DNA of 64,000 nucleotides from Stenotrophomonas maltophilia (GTDB lineage: Bacteria; Pseudomonadota; Gammaproteobacteria; Xanthomonadales; Xanthomonadaceae): assembly GCF_002799155.1 (NCBI RefSeq), contig NZ_NERD01000002.1, forward strand, positions 1,612,001 to 1,676,000, in the 5' to 3' direction. Both the position numbers and the translations under genes were made by a program. This document shows, piece after piece, positions 62,887 through 64,000 of this stretch; position 1 is the first letter of the stretch, and each line of letters begins with the position of its first letter. A model generated the notes under the pieces. The model searched no databases. It saw only the letters and a program-made list of their open reading frames with translations, and was not told the origin of the DNA.

Positions 62887-63366
62887 ATGGAGATCCGAGC
62901 TGCCACCGCCGGTGACTTCGACGCCATGTGGGCGATTTTCAAGGCGGCCATTGCGACGGAGGATTCGCTTCCGTTCGCCGGCACCTTCGAAGCCGGCACC
63001 TTTCGGAGCCATTGGTTCGGAGTGCAGGCGGCCTTTGTGGCCGTTCTGGAAGGGCGCGTGGCCGGAATGTACAAGATGGGCGCCAACTTCCCGGACCTGG
63101 GTGCACACGTGGCCAGTGCCACTTACGTGGTCGATCCGCTGACGCAAGGGCGTGGCATCGGGCGGGCGCTGGTGGCGCACAGCCTGGATCGCGCCAGATC
63201 GGAGGGTTTCCTGGCCATGCAGTTCAACTACGTGGTCAGCACCAATACGCCAGCGGTTGAGTTGTACCGGAAGCTGGGCTTCGCCGTGGTCGGGACGCTA
63301 CCGGCGGCGTTCCGGCATCGGGCGCTGGGGCTGGTTGACGTGTATGTGATGCACCGGTTCCTGTAG
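62887..63366 (+). CDS. GNAT family N-acetyltransferase
   Basis: 159 residues. Acetyl-CoA motif A is SATYVVDPLTQGRGIGRALV followed by AHSLDRARSEGFLAMQFN, with the terminal YRKLGFAVVGTLPAAF strand-helix. Substrate unknown. It appears monocistronic. Confidence 0.92.
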   Translation: MEIRAATAGDFDAMWAIFKAAIATEDSLPFAGTFEAGTFRSHWFGVQAAFVAVLEGRVAGMYKMGANFPDLGAHVASATYVVDPLTQGRGIGRALVAHSLDRARSEGFLAMQFNYVVSTNTPAVELYRKLGFAVVGTLPAAFRHRALGLVDVYVMHRFL

Positions 63367-63385
63367 GACGACGCAGGGCAGGGGC

Positions 63386-64000
63386 TCACGGTGAGCGGGC
63401 GACACTGCTTCCACGCACGAAGGCCGCTGCCAGCCGCAGTGCATCGTTACTGCCACGATCACCGCGCAGTGCGTGGGCCAGTCGACCGGGCGTGACGCCG
63501 GTCCAGCGCACCAGATCATGCGTGGCATGGGCCTGGTCGCTGTAACCGTGGCGCGCCGCAGCGAAGGCGATGCTGGTGGGTTCTCCATCCAGCGTGTGCA
63601 ACAGAGCCTGCAGCCTGCAAACCCGGGCATATTCTTTCGGGGTCATGCCCACGGCCGCCAGAAAACGCGACTGCAAGCCACGCAGGGACATGCCAAGCCG
63701 CCGTGCCAGTTCGGCGATGCGCAGAGCGCCTTCCGCTGCATCCAGTTCCGCAACGGCTAGTTCGATGCGCTCGTCCAGGGCGAAGCCGGCACAACGATCC
63801 CGCAGCACCTGCCAGAGGGGCTCGGGCGTACCGCTGGCGGCGCTTGCCCGCGCGGCGGCGCTGAAGGTCTCGGCAAAGATGGCATCCAGCGTGTACAGGT
63901 CCGGCGCCTGGTCGCGAAGCCCGGGCAGGCGGACGCCGGCAATCAAGGCGCTCGCGGCCGGCTGCAGGCGCACGCCAATGCAGGAAACTGGGCCGACAGC
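63386..64000 (-). CDS. AraC-family transcriptional regulator, 5' end outside the window
   Basis: The frame stays open to the window edge; upstream residues (AVGPVSCIGV before RLQPAASALI) look like family sequence, so the true start lies beyond 64000. The C-terminal double HTH is typical: LRIAELARRLGMSLRGLQSR, VGMTPKEYARVCRLQ and TSIAFAAARHGYSDQAHATH. N-terminal region suggests a small-molecule-sensing domain. Target unknown. Confidence 0.9.
   Translation of the reverse strand, partial: AVGPVSCIGVRLQPAASALIAGVRLPGLRDQAPDLYTLDAIFAETFSAAARASAASGTPEPLWQVLRDRCAGFALDERIELAVAELDAAEGALRIAELARRLGMSLRGLQSRFLAAVGMTPKEYARVCRLQALLHTLDGEPTSIAFAAARHGYSDQAHATHDLVRWTGVTPGRLAHALRGDRGSNDALRLAAAFVRGSSVARSP

Overview
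The window is high-GC gammaproteobacterial chromosome. Gene content, the GTAG-headed inverted repeats (SMAG type) and the aph(6)-like gene beside clpS point to Stenotrophomonas, probably the S. maltophilia complex. This is inference from recognised families and repeats; no search was run. No rRNA, tRNA, CRISPR array, insertion sequence or prophage was seen. A few compositionally lower-GC genes (about 5.8, 18.9-20.4 and 35.1-36.3 kb) look like accessory insertions in an otherwise core region.

Layout. 0-5.1 kb: a PAS histidine kinase diverging from a PAS-GGDEF-EAL c-di-GMP enzyme. 5.2-8 kb: small hypotheticals and a membrane-anchored chemoreceptor. 8.1-10.8 kb: a tight operon ybjN-like, nudJ, mnmA, hflD. 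10.9-28.3 kb: a long block syntenic with E. coli (clpS, clpA, infA, aat, trxB, ftsK, lolA, rarA). It includes the N-degron pathway (Aat transferase, ClpS adaptor, ClpA unfoldase) and is interrupted by species-specific genes such as an APH(6)-type kinase between clpS and clpA. 29.4-34.9 kb: a putatively Fur-controlled haem-uptake set (esterase, beta-propeller, hmuTUV). 35.1-37.1 kb: secreted and hypothetical proteins. 37.2-39.6 kb: an EF-G paralogue behind a roughly 290-nt leader holding two tiny ORFs, an internal terminator and a hairpin, which looks like translational attenuation. 39.8-44 kb: a small GRPPK protein, SapC, and a BvgS/EvgS-like hybrid kinase with its LuxR-type regulator.

44.2-54.3 kb is the most striking part. 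An ECF sigma factor and ChrR-type zinc anti-sigma diverge from an eight-gene, tightly overlapping lipid-modification operon (desaturase, FAD oxidoreductase, DUF1365, CFA-synthase-like methyltransferase, DUF2878, DUF1295, second CFA-synthase-like methyltransferase, lipocalin). Three promoters carry the same bipartite element, GCATCCAA-N16-TA: one for the sigma operon, one for the divergent secreted protein, one for the lipid operon. They define a probable photo-oxidative stress regulon directly from sequence.

54.3-60.5 kb adds a red-light module (bacteriophytochrome kinase, Rcp1-like receiver, multi-receiver hybrid kinase) and TspO, so light sensing and singlet-oxygen-type responses are side by side. 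The window ends with a large AsmA-like membrane protein, a GNAT acetyltransferase and a truncated AraC-family regulator.
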